Assembly (NCBI GenBank): GCA_003230195.1
Contig: QIHH01000077.1
Span: 1 to 5,923, forward strand
Origin: Gammaproteobacteria bacterium
GTDB lineage: Bacteria; Pseudomonadota; Gammaproteobacteria; SZUA-140
Direction of reading: 5' to 3'
Length of the DNA stretch: 5,923 nucleotides
The translations under genes and the position numbers were made by a program. The notes beneath the pieces are model-generated. The model was not told the DNA's origin. It saw only the letters and a program-made list of their open reading frames with translations, and ran no database searches. Positions within the stretch are counted from its first letter, which is position 1. The number at the start of each line of letters is the position of its first letter. Shown in pieces: positions 5,896 to 5,923 of this stretch.

Positions 5896-5923
5896 TTTCT
5901 TAGCTGCCTATACGGCAGTGAAC
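5896..5923 (-). CRISPR. Type I-F CRISPR repeat at window edge, probably the leader-distal end of an array
   Basis: Read on the minus strand the unit starts GTTCACTGCCGTATAGGC and ends AGCTAAGAAA. This 28-base sequence is the canonical type I-F (Cas6f/Csy4) repeat, with hairpin stem CTGCC/GGCAG around a GTATA loop. It ends at the last base of the window, so spacers and further repeats would lie to the right. Moving left by one I-F period (60 bases) gives no second copy. The unit is therefore terminal, and on the minus-strand sense it would be the leader-distal end, with the array transcribed towards hslO. The terminal copy shows no obvious decay. The array itself is inferred, not seen. Confidence 0.8.

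Overview
The window looks like chromosomal DNA of a gammaproteobacterium with moderate GC content. It carries the envelope-stress sigma factor operon in the order rpoE-rseA-rseB-rseC-mucD-lepA, which is typical of that class. Inclusion of a mucD-type protease gene follows the Pseudomonas algU-mucABCD-lepA layout; E. coli has rpoE-rseABC followed by lepA. I cannot name a genus.

Layout, left to right. Positions 1-84 hold the first 28 codons of lepA (minus strand). Positions 85-218 form a gap with a terminator-like hairpin and a competing alternative hairpin. Positions 219-4597 hold five minus-strand genes read right to left: rpoE (ECF sigma-E), rseA (membrane anti-sigma factor), rseB (periplasmic regulator of RseA), rseC (small membrane protein with a cysteine cluster) and mucD (periplasmic Do-family serine protease with two PDZ domains). 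Three of these genes probably start downstream of the longest possible reading frame. A divergent promoter region of about 345 bases (4598-4942) separates the operon from hslO (4943-5782, plus strand), which encodes the redox-activated chaperone Hsp33.

How the genes work together, from family knowledge: RseA holds RpoE at the inner membrane. RseB protects RseA from proteolysis until envelope damage is sensed. Released RpoE then transcribes envelope quality-control genes, including its own operon and probably mucD, whose product removes misfolded periplasmic proteins. Hsp33 does a parallel protein-protection job in the cytoplasm under oxidative stress, so the locus groups two stress-response modules back to back.

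The most unusual part is the last 108 bases. A complete 29-base type I-E CRISPR repeat lies 33 bases after the hslO stop, and 51 bases further on a complete 28-base type I-F CRISPR repeat ends exactly at the window edge. Both are in the same orientation, with canonical repeat sense on the minus strand. Neither has a second copy at array spacing inside the window, and no cas gene is visible. A stretch resembling an IS21-family insertion sequence end lies between them. This looks like a composite or rearranged CRISPR junction, most simply the leader-distal end of an I-F array placed beside a relic I-E repeat.
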